This document shows positions 1 through 9,045 of a stretch of 11,112 bases of DNA, one piece after another. Source of the stretch: Eimeria necatrix (lineage: Eukaryota; Apicomplexa; Conoidasida; Eucoccidiorida; Eimeriidae); the NCBI RefSeq assembly GCF_000499385.1, contig NW_013654556.1:7501-18612 (forward strand). The letters run 5' to 3'. Position numbers and translations under genes: made by a program. Every line of letters starts with the position of its first letter. Position 1 is the stretch's first letter. Below the pieces are notes generated by a model that saw only the letters and a list, made by a program, of their open reading frames with translations, searched no databases and was not told the DNA's origin.

Positions 1-269
1 AAATAAATTAAACAAATAAATAAAAAATAAAAACAAAAAATAAAACGAAAACTTGCAAATCCAACTCCAGCCTTTTTCTCCCTCCCCATCCACTTCCCCG
101 CCGTCGAACAAATTGCGAAAATGAAAACAAAAAAACAAAACAAACAAATTAAATTAAATTAAATTAAATTAAATTAATTAAATTAATTAAATTAAATTAA
201 ATTAAATTAAATTAATTAAATTAAATTAATTAATTAATTAATTAATTAATTAGTTAATTAATTAATTAC
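1..269. repeat. AT-rich ATTAA/AATTA repeat, probably intronic
   Basis: Positions about 147-268 are nearly pure AAATT/ATTAA repeats and directly follow the donor G|GTAATT of the phosphatase-like gene, so they probably belong to its next intron. Positions 1-60 are A-rich. A more balanced stretch at 61-120 could contain the next coding segment on the minus strand, but I could not place an acceptor or recognise its translation. Confidence 0.7.
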
Positions 270-387
270 CTGTCACAATGGCCACGGGAAAGACCGCCGA
301 AAGCCTCTTCAAAGTCCGGCGAAACGCCGAAGACATTTTGGCCTCGCGCGGGTCCGCCACGATTGGAGTCAGAGTGCCATCGTAGTC
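270..387 (-). other. Exon 2 of the trehalose-phosphatase-like gene carrying HAD motif I
   Basis: The exon is 118 nt (39 codons plus one base), bounded by CAG|GAC and ACAG|GTAATT. It encodes DYDGTLTPIVADPRE followed by a helix with basic residues (FRRTLKRL) and the strand FPVAIVTG. GC content is ordinary and there is no repeat, in contrast to everything around it. The intron on each side is pure repeat: telomere-like upstream and ATTAA-type AT-rich downstream. Confidence 0.82.
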
Positions 388-1223
388 CTGTCCAAACCCT
401 AAACCCTAAACCCTAAACCCTAAACCCTAAACCCTAAACCCTAGACCCTAAACCCTAAGGCGTAGGCACTGACACCCGCCCACGCCCGCTCGCGCAACGC
501 ACACGCATGCAGCCAGCAGCCAAACAAGCCCACACAACCAGCTCAAAACCCTAAACCCTAAACCCTAAACCCTAAACCCTAAACCCTAAACCCTAAACCC
601 TAGGCCTTCGGCCCCAAATCCCATGCACGCGCATTCGCACAACTCACACGCCCGCTGACAGCAGCCAGCCAAGTCCACACAACAGAACCTATCAGTCATA
701 GCCCAAACCCTAAACCCTAAACCCTAAACCCTAAACCCTAAACCCTAAACCCTTAGGGGCAGCCCGCGAGAGATCCCATGTATTGTCTTGTCCTGTGTGG
801 GTCGCTCTTTGAGGCCGCCCCGCAGCGCCTCCCCCAAACCCCAAACCGCAAACCCCAAACCCCAAACCCTAAACCCTAAACCCTAAACCCTAAACCCTAA
901 ACCCTAGGCTCACTAGGAAAATGCAAAGGGCCTTGTTGGCGAGCTTGAAGCGCACGTACTGGACTTCGTCAAGGAGGTTTGGAGTTTCGAGAGCTGAAGA
1001 AGATCCTTTTTCAATTTCAAGAGCTCTTTGTTTGAGTTCCTTGACAGTTAAAGTGCTGCTGCTGCTGCCGCGGCTGCTGCTGCTGCTGCGGTAGCAGCAG
1101 CACGCCGGCGTGCTGCTGCTGCCGCTGCTCAGGCTGCTGCTGCTGCTGCTGCTGCTGCTGTGCCGCGGGTGCGACACCGCGGCCGTGTCGCTGGCGCCCG
1201 CCGCCGCGTCCGGGGAGCCCTCC

Positions 1224-1268
<45 letters not shown>

Positions 1269-1414
1269 TGAACTGCAGCACGAGCACAAATCTCTCGAAC
1301 TCTTTGTCTAAAAACAGAATCACTTAATCTCCAAGACACAGAGCCCGAGCAGTCCCGCGGCAGCCGCTTCCCCCCTTTGTGTCCTTCAGCCCGCAGCCGG
1401 CCCCGCGACTCAGG

Positions 1415-1456
<42 letters not shown>

Positions 1457-1959
1457 CGCTGCTTCTGGGGATGCTGCTGCTGCTGGGGCTGCGGGTGCTG
1501 CTGGTGTCACTGCTACTGTTGGTAGTGCTGCTGCTGCTGCAGGCTCCTGTATTGCTGGCGCTGCTGCTGCTGCTGCTGCTGCTGCTGGTTCTGCTGCTGC
1601 TGGTGCTGCTGGCGTTGCTGCTGCTGCTGCTGCTGCTGCTGCAGGCTCCTGTATTGCTGGCGCTGCTGCTGCTGCTGCTGCTGCTGCTGGTTCTGCTGCT
1701 GCTGGTGCTGCTGGCGTTGCTGCTGCTGCTGCTGCTGCTGCAGGATCAGAAGCAGGTGACGACCCAGCCACGTCAACGCTGCAGCCGGGCTGCTGCTGGG
1801 GGGCCCCAAGGGGGCCCCCTGGTGCTAAACCCCAAGAAGATTGCTGCTGCTGCTGCTGCTGCTGCAGCTGCTGCTGCTCACGTTCGTGGGAGCTGGGGCG
1901 CTGCGGCTCCACCAACGGCGGAGAAACTTGCTGAAGCTCCTGCTGCTGCTGCGGCAGCA

Positions 1960-1994
<35 letters not shown>

Positions 1995-2077
1995 GGGTTT
2001 CCGGGCTGTATGCCCCCTAGTGAGTCGCAGAGGGAAGTTTGGGCCCCCTGTTTAGTTTGTGTCTGCAGGTCATGTTG

Positions 2078-2108
<31 letters not shown>

Positions 2109-2188
2109 AGCTGCTGCTCTTGCTGCTGCTGCTGCTGCTGCTGGTATTCGCGATCCTCGGCCCCGTCTGAGCCCTGAACAGCCCCCAT
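270..2188 (-). CDS. Trehalose-6-phosphate phosphatase-like HAD protein, 5' part (join 914..2188, 270..387; continues off window)
   Basis: Trehalose phosphatases dephosphorylate trehalose-6-phosphate to trehalose through an aspartyl-phosphate intermediate. Exon 1 encodes 425 residues from the ATG at 2188 and ends KLANKALCIFL at donor CTA|GTGAGC. The next exon begins after acceptor GGACAG|GAC and reads DYDGTLTPIVADPREAKMSS, then RLSAVFPVAIVTG. Both sides are phase 0. The joined FL-DYDGTLTPIV string is HAD motif I as found in the trehalose-phosphatase family (nucleophile Asp about residue 426, acid/base Asp 428), and FPVAIVTG matches the following strand (usually VAIVSGR). Donor G|GTAATT ends this exon in phase 1. 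Motifs II-IV and the substrate cap would lie beyond position 1. Most of exon 1 is poly-Gln, poly-Ala and poly-Ser, and no glycosyltransferase-20 (synthase) domain is visible. The frame stays open upstream of the ATG into a telomere-like tract, so an earlier exon is possible. Family call fairly sure; start and full architecture unsure. Confidence 0.78.
388..913 (-). repeat. Intron made of four telomere-like AAACCCT arrays with related spacers
   Basis: This is the 526-bp intron immediately before the catalytic Asp codon of the phosphatase-like gene. AAACCCT arrays lie at about 394-459, 546-603, 705-754 and 834-907. On the transcript they read TTTAGGG. The last array is partly degenerate (AAACCCC, AAACCGC). 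The first two spacers are GC-rich and share diverged blocks (CACACGC, GCCAGCAGCCA versus AGCAGCCAGCCA, CCACACAAC), so the array appears to be a composite minisatellite with a unit of about 150 bp. TTTAGGG read in any frame gives a stop every seven codons. Confidence 0.85.
914..2188 (-). other. Exon 1 of the trehalose-phosphatase-like gene, low-complexity N-terminal region
   Basis: This exon encodes 425 residues. It begins MGAVQGSDGAEDREY and is followed by poly-Gln blocks, a Pro/Ala/Glu-rich section built on a duplicated 34-residue unit, then long poly-Ala and poly-Ser runs. Only short islands are non-repetitive: RLSDSVFRQRVREICARAAV near residues 290-310 and the last 50 residues (TVKELKQRALEIEKG, then TPNLLDEVQYVRFKLANKALCIFL). 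The final island leads straight into the catalytic motif. The three homopolymer types come from one CAG-sense array read in three frames. One long run (1228-1266) is CTG-sense and is read as GCT for Ala. An internal intron cannot be excluded: a TTCTGTTTTTAG acceptor-like string lies near 1308-1319 on the minus strand. Confidence 0.6.
1540..1743 (-). repeat. Tandem duplication of a 102-bp unit within exon 1
   Basis: Two adjacent copies (1540-1641 and 1642-1743), each starting CAGGCTCCTGTATTGCTGGC on the plus strand, appear identical. 102 bp is 34 codons, so the reading frame is kept. Each encoded copy contains PAIQEP, a poly-Ala run, then TPAAPAAAEP. It is a larger unit than the surrounding triplet expansion. 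Confidence 0.88.
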
Positions 2189-2234
2189 TGTTCTTTCTTC
2201 AGTGCGGCAGTTCTGGAAGCACCCAGTAGGCCTG

Positions 2235-2283
2235 GGGTTTAGGGTTAGGGTTTAGGGTTTGGGGTTTAGGGTTTAGGGTTTAG
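2235..2283 (+). repeat. Telomere-like TTTAGGG array
   Basis: TTTAGGG units on the plus strand, with GGGTTAGGG and GGGTTTGGGG variants, just upstream of the first exon of the phosphatase-like gene. The orientation is opposite to the arrays in the introns of both genes. Confidence 0.93.
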
Positions 2284-2467
2284 GACAACGCACCGAGGGG
2301 CCCCGCAGCAGCTTGCTGCTGGGGCCCCTGGGGGCCCTACTGAGGAAAAGAAAGGTCAGCCTGGAAGCTGCCTGAGGTGTACGTACACCCCAAACCCTCG
2401 AAGCAATTAGTCCTTCGAAACCCTAACCCCCGAAGCCTCCATGATGCCTGCCTCCTACGGGGCTGCT
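2284..2467. other. Unassigned stretch upstream of the phosphatase-like gene
   Basis: Contains a small GGGGCCCC/CAGCAGCTTGCTGCTG palindrome (about 2298-2335) and a 14-bp perfect palindrome GGTGTACGTACACC at 2376-2389. TTTCTTTTCCTCAG on the minus strand (about 2340-2356) resembles a 3' splice site, so a 5' untranslated intron is possible. No coding segment recognised. Confidence 0.4.
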
Positions 2468-2765
2468 GTTTAGGGTTTAGGGTTTAGGGTTTAGGGTTTG
2501 GAGCTGCAGTTCTGCGGCTGCAGAAGAAGAAGCAGGGCGGGACGGTTGCTGCGGTTGCTGCTGCTGCTGCTGCTGCTGCGGTCGCCTTCGCTGTTGTTGC
2601 TGCTGCTGCTGTTGCGTTGTTGCTGCTGTCCAGACAAGTAGTGGCAGCAACTGCAGCAGCAGCTGCTGCTGCTGCGGGCTGCTTCGGCGATAAGATGCGG
2701 CGCAGCAGGCGCAGGTTTCCGCAAGGAGCAGCGGCGCTCGGCAAACCCTAAACCCTAAACCCTAA
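2468..2765. repeat. CAG/CTG-rich segment between inverted telomere-like arrays
   Basis: TTTAGGG units at 2468-2500 and CCCTAAA units at 2743-2765 point toward each other around about 240 bp of interrupted CTG/CAG repeat. Frames on the minus strand are open (for example GNLRLLRRILSPKQP followed by Ala/Ser runs), but there is no recognisable domain and no splice context, so I do not call a gene. Confidence 0.7.
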
Positions 2766-3178
2766 TTCAGTGTTTCACGGGCTCCTGCGCGGACCGCGAG
2801 ACAGACCCGGGAGCGCGCTGCCTTCTGCGGCTGCTTCTATCCTTTTGAGCTTCTACTTTTTGATTTTTTAGTAAAAAATATATTTTTTCAGTAAAAAATA
2901 AACAAAAAACAATTTATATTCGCCAAGAAAGCCCCCAGGGGCCCCCGCCGCGGCAGTGCGACGCGGCTGTGGGCAGCCGAGCGCAGCAGCAGCTTCTGTG
3001 GAGCTGGGGTGTACGTACAGCTCGCGCCGCGCAAGAAGCAGTTTTGTGGTTTAATTAAATGCCATTTAATTTATTTTAAACTTTAAAAACATCAGTTGTT
3101 TCACTTTGCTGCAGTGCGGCGCAGAAGGACAGCTGCAGCGCCAGCAGCAGCAATGGTCACTTCTGGACACCGACCACC

Positions 3179-3180
<2 letters not shown>
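2766..3180. other. Unassigned intergenic stretch
   Basis: Mixed composition. At about 2863-2902 two imperfect direct copies of TTTTTT.AGTAAAAAAT lie side by side and each is nearly self-complementary. TGTACGTACA occurs at 3010-3019. No gene recognised on either strand. Confidence 0.5.

Positions 3181-3240
<60 letters not shown>
3181..3240 (+). repeat. Perfect (CAG)20 tract
   Basis: Twenty uninterrupted CAG units followed by CAA, in a segment with no other coding signal. It is one of the longest pure triplet runs in the window and apparently noncoding. Confidence 0.95.
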
Positions 3241-3243
<3 letters not shown>

Positions 3244-3345
3244 TTTAAACGCCACAAAATTGGCTTGCTAAAATTGCTTCGAAGCAACACCACACTACCC
3301 CATCCTTCCAGAGGGAGGCGGCGACGCTCAAGTCGAGGTCACATC

Positions 3346-3572
3346 CTAAACCCCAAACCCTAAACCCTAAACCCTAAACCCTAAACCCTAAACCCTAAAC
3401 CCTAAACCCTAGCAGCTGCGCACGTCCTAGGAATTCCCCAGCTAAAGATTCTGCAGCTGTTTCACCCACCGGCGCTTCAGGCCCATGCGACTCAGGCAAG
3501 CCAAGGCAGCAAACCCTAAACCCTAAACCCTAAACCCTAAACCCTAAACCCTAAACCCTAAACCCTAAACCT
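3346..3572 (+). repeat. Two telomere-like AAACCCT arrays with a 98-bp spacer
   Basis: Arrays at about 3346-3411 and 3511-3572 consist almost wholly of AAACCCT. The spacer includes AATTCCCCAGCTAAAGATTC and has no evident relation to the spacers in the phosphatase intron. Confidence 0.92.
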
Positions 3573-3654
3573 TCGCTGAAGACAGAGTCTTGGGGAACTT
3601 CACGAGGGCCTGCGGGCTGCTGCAGCAAAGGGCCGTGTGCAGCAGCAAAGTGCA

Positions 3655-4130
3655 AAAAGGCTTTTTAAAATTAAAATGAATTTTGAAATTAAAATGAATT
3701 TAAATTAATTAAAATGCAAAAGAATGCAAAGACAAAAATAAAAAATAAAACTAATTGAAACTCTCTGTGGAGTGCACAAGTGCATGCAAATAAAAACAAA
3801 AAATGAAATAACTAAAATTAAAATTAAAATTAAAATTAAAATTAAATTAAAATTAAAATTAAAATTAAATTAAAATAAAACTAATTAATAGTGCAAAGTA
3901 CGGAGGTGTATGTACAGTGGAAACTGCACAACTAGGAATGCAAAAAGAGAAAAAAAAAATTAAAAAAAGAAAAAAATAAAAACGAAATAAATGCCAAGCT
4001 TGCGTCATTATAATTGAACAAAAAGGCCATTTTAGAAGAGCATTTAAAAGTTTGCAAAAAGAAAAAGAATTTAAAAAAATCAAAAAAATAAATAAATTAA
4101 AATTAAGACACTTGAACTTAGCCATGCATG
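3655..4130. repeat. AT-rich block with AAATT repeats
   Basis: Low-complexity A-rich sequence with (AAAATT)n at about 3814-3875. Long open frames here translate to Phe/Leu/Ile- or Lys-rich strings typical of AT-rich noncoding DNA. TGTATGTACA lies at 3907-3916, and ATGCATGCAT-type strings at about 4122-4134. Confidence 0.75.
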
Positions 4131-4216
4131 CATTTGCCACTTTGCTGCACTTCTGCATGCGTTTGGGGCTTTCCATGGCTCCAAGCCATTTGTTTACATT
4201 CAACTGCATTTGGAAA

Positions 4217-4295
4217 AGCAGCAGCAGCAGCAGCAGCTGCTGCTGCTGCTGCTGCAGCAGCAGCAGCAGCTGCTGCTGCTGCTGCTGCTGCAGCA
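4217..4295. repeat. CAG/CTG switching palindrome
   Basis: About six CAG units switch to six CTG, then five CAG, then seven CTG, each switch through a CAGCTG or CTGCAG centre. Each half is the reverse complement of its neighbour, so either strand could fold into perfect hairpins. No coding signal. Confidence 0.9.
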
Positions 4296-4344
4296 AACGG
4301 CTTCGCTGCACACCAGCGAGGCCCGCTAGGGGGCTGACTACGAA

Positions 4345-4500
4345 GTCTTTTTAGTTATTTCTTTTTATTTCTTTATATAAATATGCAAAATATACAATTA
4401 AATATATTTGTCCCAATTTATTTGTTTATTTTAGAAATATTTAATTAAATATATTTGTCCAAATGTATTTCTTTATTTCAATTCCGAATCCCGGTTTATA
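4345..4500. repeat. AT-rich segment with a 47-bp imperfect direct repeat
   Basis: AATTAAATATATTTGTCC begins at 4396 and again at 4443, each followed by a similar TTTATTTCTTTATTT-type tail, giving two imperfect copies 47 bp apart. No gene recognised. Confidence 0.8.
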
Positions 4501-4532
4501 TATGAGTGCATGCACATCCCCTAAGCCTTCTC

Positions 4533-4591
4533 CTAACCCTAAACCCTAAACCCTAAACCCTAAACCCTAAACCCTAAACCCTAAACCCTAG
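4533..4591 (+). repeat. Telomere-like AAACCCT array, intergenic
   Basis: About eight AAACCCT units starting with TAACCCT. It lies roughly 475 bp beyond the reductase stop codon. Confidence 0.93.
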
Positions 4592-4688
4592 AGCGCAGCA
4601 GCAAGCCCCCGCCTCTCTAAACCCTGCAGCAAAACAATTAGGAGAGCATAACTGCAGCAAAAGCAAACAGCCCAACAGCTCAGGGGTT

Positions 4689-5012
4689 TGGGGGGCCCCA
4701 CAAGGGCCTGTGGGGCCCTACAGGGGCCCCCCAATGTCCCTAGAAGACCCCAGGGGGCCCCCAGGGGCCCCTGGGGCCCCCAGGGGGCCCCCAGGGGGCC
4801 CCCAGGACCCCTAGGGGGCCCTAGGGGGCCCTAGGGGGCCCCAGGGGGCCCTTGTATACTTAAAGTGTCCTCCAGGGGCCCCCGGGGGGCCCCTCAAGGC
4901 CCACATAGGTTGTTTTGGGGCCTTCAGGGGGCCCCCTGGGAGCAAGTAGGGGGGCCCCCCGGCAGTGAAGGGCCCTGGGGGCCCCATGGCTTGGGGGCCC
5001 CCGGGGGCCCCC
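4689..5012. repeat. GGGGCCCC array downstream of the reductase stop codon
   Basis: A block of GGGGGCCCCC and GGGGCCCC palindromes with CCCAGGGGGC spacers ends about 55 bp before the reductase stop codon, so it would lie in its 3' untranslated or downstream region. It is open in several frames, but nothing in it resembles a protein domain. Confidence 0.85.
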
Positions 5013-5065
5013 CAGCATCTGCTGCTGCTGCTAGCAAAGGGAACTTCATTTTTCCAATAACTCCT

Positions 5066-5351
5066 TTAGTCCCATAGCTCCTTTATGTACTTCCCAGCTG
5101 CATGCAGAGACAGAAGCAGCAGCAACTGTTTGCTGCTGCGGCAGCAGCAACTGTTTGCTGCTGCGGCAGCAGCAAGCGAAGCAGCAGCTGCTGCAGTCTT
5201 AACTACGGGACTTGAACGCCGCAGCAGCAGCAGCAGCCAGATCCGCAGCAAGTCGCCAAGCAGCGTCTGCCGTGCAGCAGCGGCAACGAGTATAGAGGCA
5301 GCAGCAGCAGCAGCTGCAGCAGCAGCAGTAGCAGCAGCTGCATCAGCACCT

Positions 5352-5394
<43 letters not shown>

Positions 5395-5549
5395 GCGCGT
5401 ACTGTCGTGCATGCGCTGAATGAAGGCCTCCGCCTTCTTCTGTCCTATATGAGCAGCAGCAACAGAGACAAGAGCAGCCTGCACCGCCTCCCCCATTGCC
5501 GGCTTCCTGTACAGACACTCCAGCAGCAGCAGCAGCAGCAGCAGCCTCT

Positions 5550-5581
<32 letters not shown>

Positions 5582-5907
5582 TGCAACTGCAGCAGCAGCA
5601 GCAGCAGCAGCAGCAGCGGCAGCAGCTTTTACAGCACAGCAGCAGAAGTGTCAGCCTCTACGGCGCACCAGCAGCAGTAACAGTAGCAACCTGTACAGCA
5701 GCAGCAGCAGCAGCTGCAGCAGCAGCAGCAGCTGCCAGATCAGGACTTACCCGCAGACATACACTGCAGCACCCGACTGCAGCAGACCCCACACAAGTTC
5801 CCCCTCTTCGGCAATTTTGTGCTGTACGTACACCTTGCGCTGCATGCACAGCCCCAGCAGCAGCAGCAGCAGCGGCTGCCAGACACACAGCTCAGCAGCA
5901 GCAGCAA

Positions 5908-5939
<32 letters not shown>

Positions 5940-6031
5940 GCAGCAGGGCATAAGTGGAAAGCAAGGAAGAAAAATGCAACAGTACCTCTGGGTTGACCCG
6001 GGAAAGAGCTAGAAAGACGCGGCTCAGCACG

Positions 6032-6093
<62 letters not shown>

Positions 6094-6454
6094 CTGCTTC
6101 TGCAGGTACTGTTCCAGAAGTTGCTGCACCTCTGGCTGCTGCTGCTGCTGCCAGTCGAGGTGGGAAAGAAAAAGATCTTTGTAAAGAAAGTGCCGGGTGT
6201 CTGTACACCCGAAAAAAAGATGTGCTGCAGCTCGGGGGGCCCCCACTGCTGCCAGGTGTCTTACAAAAGCAGCAAAGGGGGCAACGCCTGCAGCAGCAAG
6301 CAAACCCTAAACCCTAAACCCTAAACCCTAAACCCTAAACCCTAAACCCTGAACCCGAAGCCATACGCTTTGAGCCGACGCGCCTTCTAGCGCCGACAGA
6401 AGTGGCAGCAGCAGCAGCTGCTGCTGCAGCGGCAAAAGCAGCGGCAGCAGCAGT

Positions 6455-6488
<34 letters not shown>

Positions 6489-6753
6489 CCAGCAGCTTCA
6501 CCTGTGCCAGCAGCAACAAGCAGCAGCGGCGTGTCTTCATCAGCAGGCAGCTTGAAGCAAGAGGGTTTGCAGCAGCACAGAACAGACACAGGGGCCCCCA
6601 GGGGGCCCCCCTGAGGGTTGGGGGGCCCCTCGGGAGGGGGGCCCCCCTGGGGGGCCCTCAAGTTTAATAAGTAAGAAGAACAGACCCCATGATGAGTTCC
6701 TGAGGGAATAGCTGCAGCAGCAGCAAAGGGCCGGATTCCTAAGGAGACGCAGG

Positions 6754-6834
<81 letters not shown>

Positions 6835-6901
6835 GCAGCAGCGACGGCTTAGGCAGGTGGAGTTGGCACAATTTGGTAGTGGAGGTGCTGCTCAGCCTCT
6901 A

Positions 6902-6936
<35 letters not shown>

Positions 6937-7035
6937 GGGGAGGCTCACCGTGCTGCTGCAGCAGCAGCAGCAACTGCTGCGGATCCCTTCTCGGCGAGCT
7001 GTGCCGGTTGAGGCAGATGCACGCGGTGCGCGTAA

Positions 7036-7085
<50 letters not shown>

Positions 7086-7598
7086 GGCTGCTGCAGGTGG
7101 GAAGAGGCCAGAGTGTATGCGCGGGGCATGCGGCCCCGCGACAGCAGCAGCAGCAGCAGCCCCAAGTTTGCTGCTGCTAAATTAAGGGACGGCAGCAGCA
7201 CAGCCAGCAGCCCTCGAAGACACCAGCCCTGTCCCCTCACTGCAGCAGCAAAAGTGTCTCCTTGCTGCAGCAGCAAACCACCCCCAAACCCTAAACCCTA
7301 AACCCTAAACCCTAAACCCACCCCAGCCAGGCCATCTGCTGCTGCTGCTGCTGCTGCAGCAAAACTGCAAATCAAACGTCCTACTCCTGAACCGCTGGAA
7401 TTTGAACCCTAAACCCCAAACCCTAAACCCTAAACCCCAAACCCTAAACCCTAAACCCTAAACCCTCAGTTACCGTGGGGTCGGTGGTGAGCCGCAGCCA
7501 CTGCCTCCGCTGCTGCTGCTCCTCAGCGAAGCAGCCAAAGACAGAAAGCTCCGCCCGGCTAGGAAGCTCGAAGCTGCAGTAAAGAGCAAGGGCATCCT

Positions 7599-7634
<36 letters not shown>

Positions 7635-7805
7635 TGGTTGCAGCAGTCACAGCTGCAGCGGCCCCGGCAAGCTTGTGCGAGGTATTAACAGCAGCGGCAG
7701 CAGCAGCAGCAGCAACACGCTGCAGTGGCAGCAGCAGGGCATTTCAAAAGAACAACTGCCGCAGAAGTAGCAGCAGCAGCAGCAGCGACTGCTGCTAATG
7801 CAGCA

Positions 7806-7841
<36 letters not shown>

Positions 7842-7961
7842 CCTCGACAGTGCAGGGGGTTGGGAAAGGGACAGTCTCCTCCAAAAAGTGAATTTCGTCT
7901 TTAAGGTCTATTCCTCGCTTTTTAAACCCAAGGAAGTCAAACCACCACAAAACCTGCAGCA

Positions 7962-8006
<45 letters not shown>

Positions 8007-8152
8007 ATCAGCAGCAACGGGAGCTTGCAGCTGGCAGCCAGACATAGCCAATGCCTTTTAAGTCTTTCGTCGTTTCACCCCAGGGCCTCCCCGTATACTC
8101 TGCCCAGTTGCATTACCTACTGCAGCAGCAGCAGCAGCAGCAACAACAACAA

Positions 8153-8184
<32 letters not shown>

Positions 8185-8673
8185 GCAGCAGCAGGGGGCA
8201 CACCTCCTCGTTGCTGTTGCGCGGCAGCACATAGAGTGTGTCGGCTGTGTGGCACCGCAGCCCTGGAGCAGCAGAAACATCAAACTCCAGCTCCCGGCAA
8301 CTAGAGTCTGCTGCTGCTGCTGCAGCAGCAGCAGCAGGGTGCTTTGCTGCTGCTGCTGCTGCTGCTGTCGCTGCGTCTTCCTCTTGCTGCAGCAGGTCAG
8401 TGCTGCGCAGCAGCGGCAGAGGCTCCATAGCAAAGGCAAATCGGGCGGAGGTCGAAGACGGCCGCTGCTGCGTTTGCTGCTGTTGCAGCGCCTCATCTCC
8501 CTGCTGCAGCAGCAGCAGCTGCTGCTGCTGCTGCTGCTGCGGCCCCAAGTCTCCCTTTGCTGCTGCTCCTTCTTCCTTTATTTTTACTCCATTTCGAAAG
8601 ACTGCCACAGTTGGGGCTTTGTCTGCATGCACTCACAAGGCACTCGCGCCGCCTGCTGCAACATTGGAGGCTC

Positions 8674-8727
<54 letters not shown>

Positions 8728-8821
8728 CGGCGGCACCAGCGGCCCAAGAAGCACAGGCTGGCTCAGGGACAGCAAAAAGGGCACTGCGAAAAGCAAAAGC
8801 AGCAGCAACTCCAAATCGAGC

Positions 8822-8866
<45 letters not shown>

Positions 8867-9008
8867 GCAGCAACAGCAGCAACGGCAGAGCTTACGGTGC
8901 TCCAGCCACATACGCACTGCCTGCATTCCGGCCTTCTCTGCTGCTGCTGCTGCTGCTTCGCCTGAGTTTGGCTCGCGCTGCAGCTTACGTGCAGCGCGAC
9001 TAGCAGCG

Positions 9009-9045
<37 letters not shown>

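Larger units (their letters stand above)
5066..6287 (-). other. Exons 9-12 of the reductase: NADPH-binding domain and C-terminus
   Basis: Exon 9 (5986-6287) completes GTG with [15 protein letters not shown], then [18 protein letters not shown] (CPR equivalent GCR...DFLY), a poly-Gln block and [10 protein letters not shown]. Exon 10 (5751-5839) is [20 protein letters not shown], then AVYVC. Exon 11 (5403-5506) is [15 protein letters not shown], then [13 protein letters not shown]. Exon 12 (5066-5097) is only 32 nt: [10 protein letters not shown] and TAA. Residues that bind the NADP 2'-phosphate in CPRs (Ser-Arg...Lys.Tyr-Val-Gln) are present. Of the CPR catalytic group, Cys is kept (YVCG), Asp is Glu, Ser is Thr (RAYT), and the terminal Trp that covers the flavin is kept, followed by one Asp. 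Confidence 0.88.
6502..8622 (-). other. Exons 4-8 of the reductase: connecting and FAD-binding domain
   Basis: Exon 4 (8204-8622) starts in the linker ([17 protein letters not shown]), then [15 protein letters not shown] and [28 protein letters not shown]. Exon 5 (7843-7953) is [16 protein letters not shown] through PFPTPCTVE. Exon 6 (7474-7596) is [20 protein letters not shown], then [15 protein letters not shown]; it matches the TAL.YYLDI..PPR helix of the CPR connecting domain. Exon 7 (6949-7264) holds LLAVLLPSL, then [14 protein letters not shown], the FAD-binding RxY[ST] motif, poly-Gln, and [11 protein letters not shown]. Exon 8 (6502-6699) holds [14 protein letters not shown], a GGPPPEGPP linker from a GGGGCCCC array, CFKLP and [10 protein letters not shown]. 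Exons 5 and 6 are 37 and 41 complete codons with phase 0 on both sides. Joining exon 4 to exon 5 gives [14 protein letters not shown], which fits the family spacing. Confidence 0.85.

Noticed and set aside
61..125. Possible third phosphatase exon on the minus strand
   Set aside because: Base composition is suggestive, but I found no acceptor in the right phase and the translation does not resemble the expected GR...AGSHG region.
388..913. CRISPR-like array
   Set aside because: Repeats are 7-bp tandem telomere units without unique spacers of constant length, and the genome is eukaryotic.
1414..2055. Plus-strand poly-Leu frame that could look like a membrane protein
   Set aside because: It is CTG repeat antisense to the phosphatase exon; apparent hydrophobic segments come only from CTG read as Leu.
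3865..4311. Minus-strand 148-codon open frame
   Set aside because: Mostly AT-rich Phe/Leu/Ile sequence plus CAG/CTG repeat, with no recognisable motif.
388..7466. A chromosome end, because of AAACCCT repeats
   Set aside because: The arrays are short, interstitial, in both orientations and inside introns with genes on both sides, so they are telomere-like repeats and not a terminus.
8099..8116. Micro-exon VMQLGR between reductase exons 4 and 5
   Set aside because: The string looks like the CPR NQLGK helix and fits phase 0, but joining exon 4 directly to exon 5 ([14 protein letters not shown]) already gives the expected length and needs no 18-nt exon.
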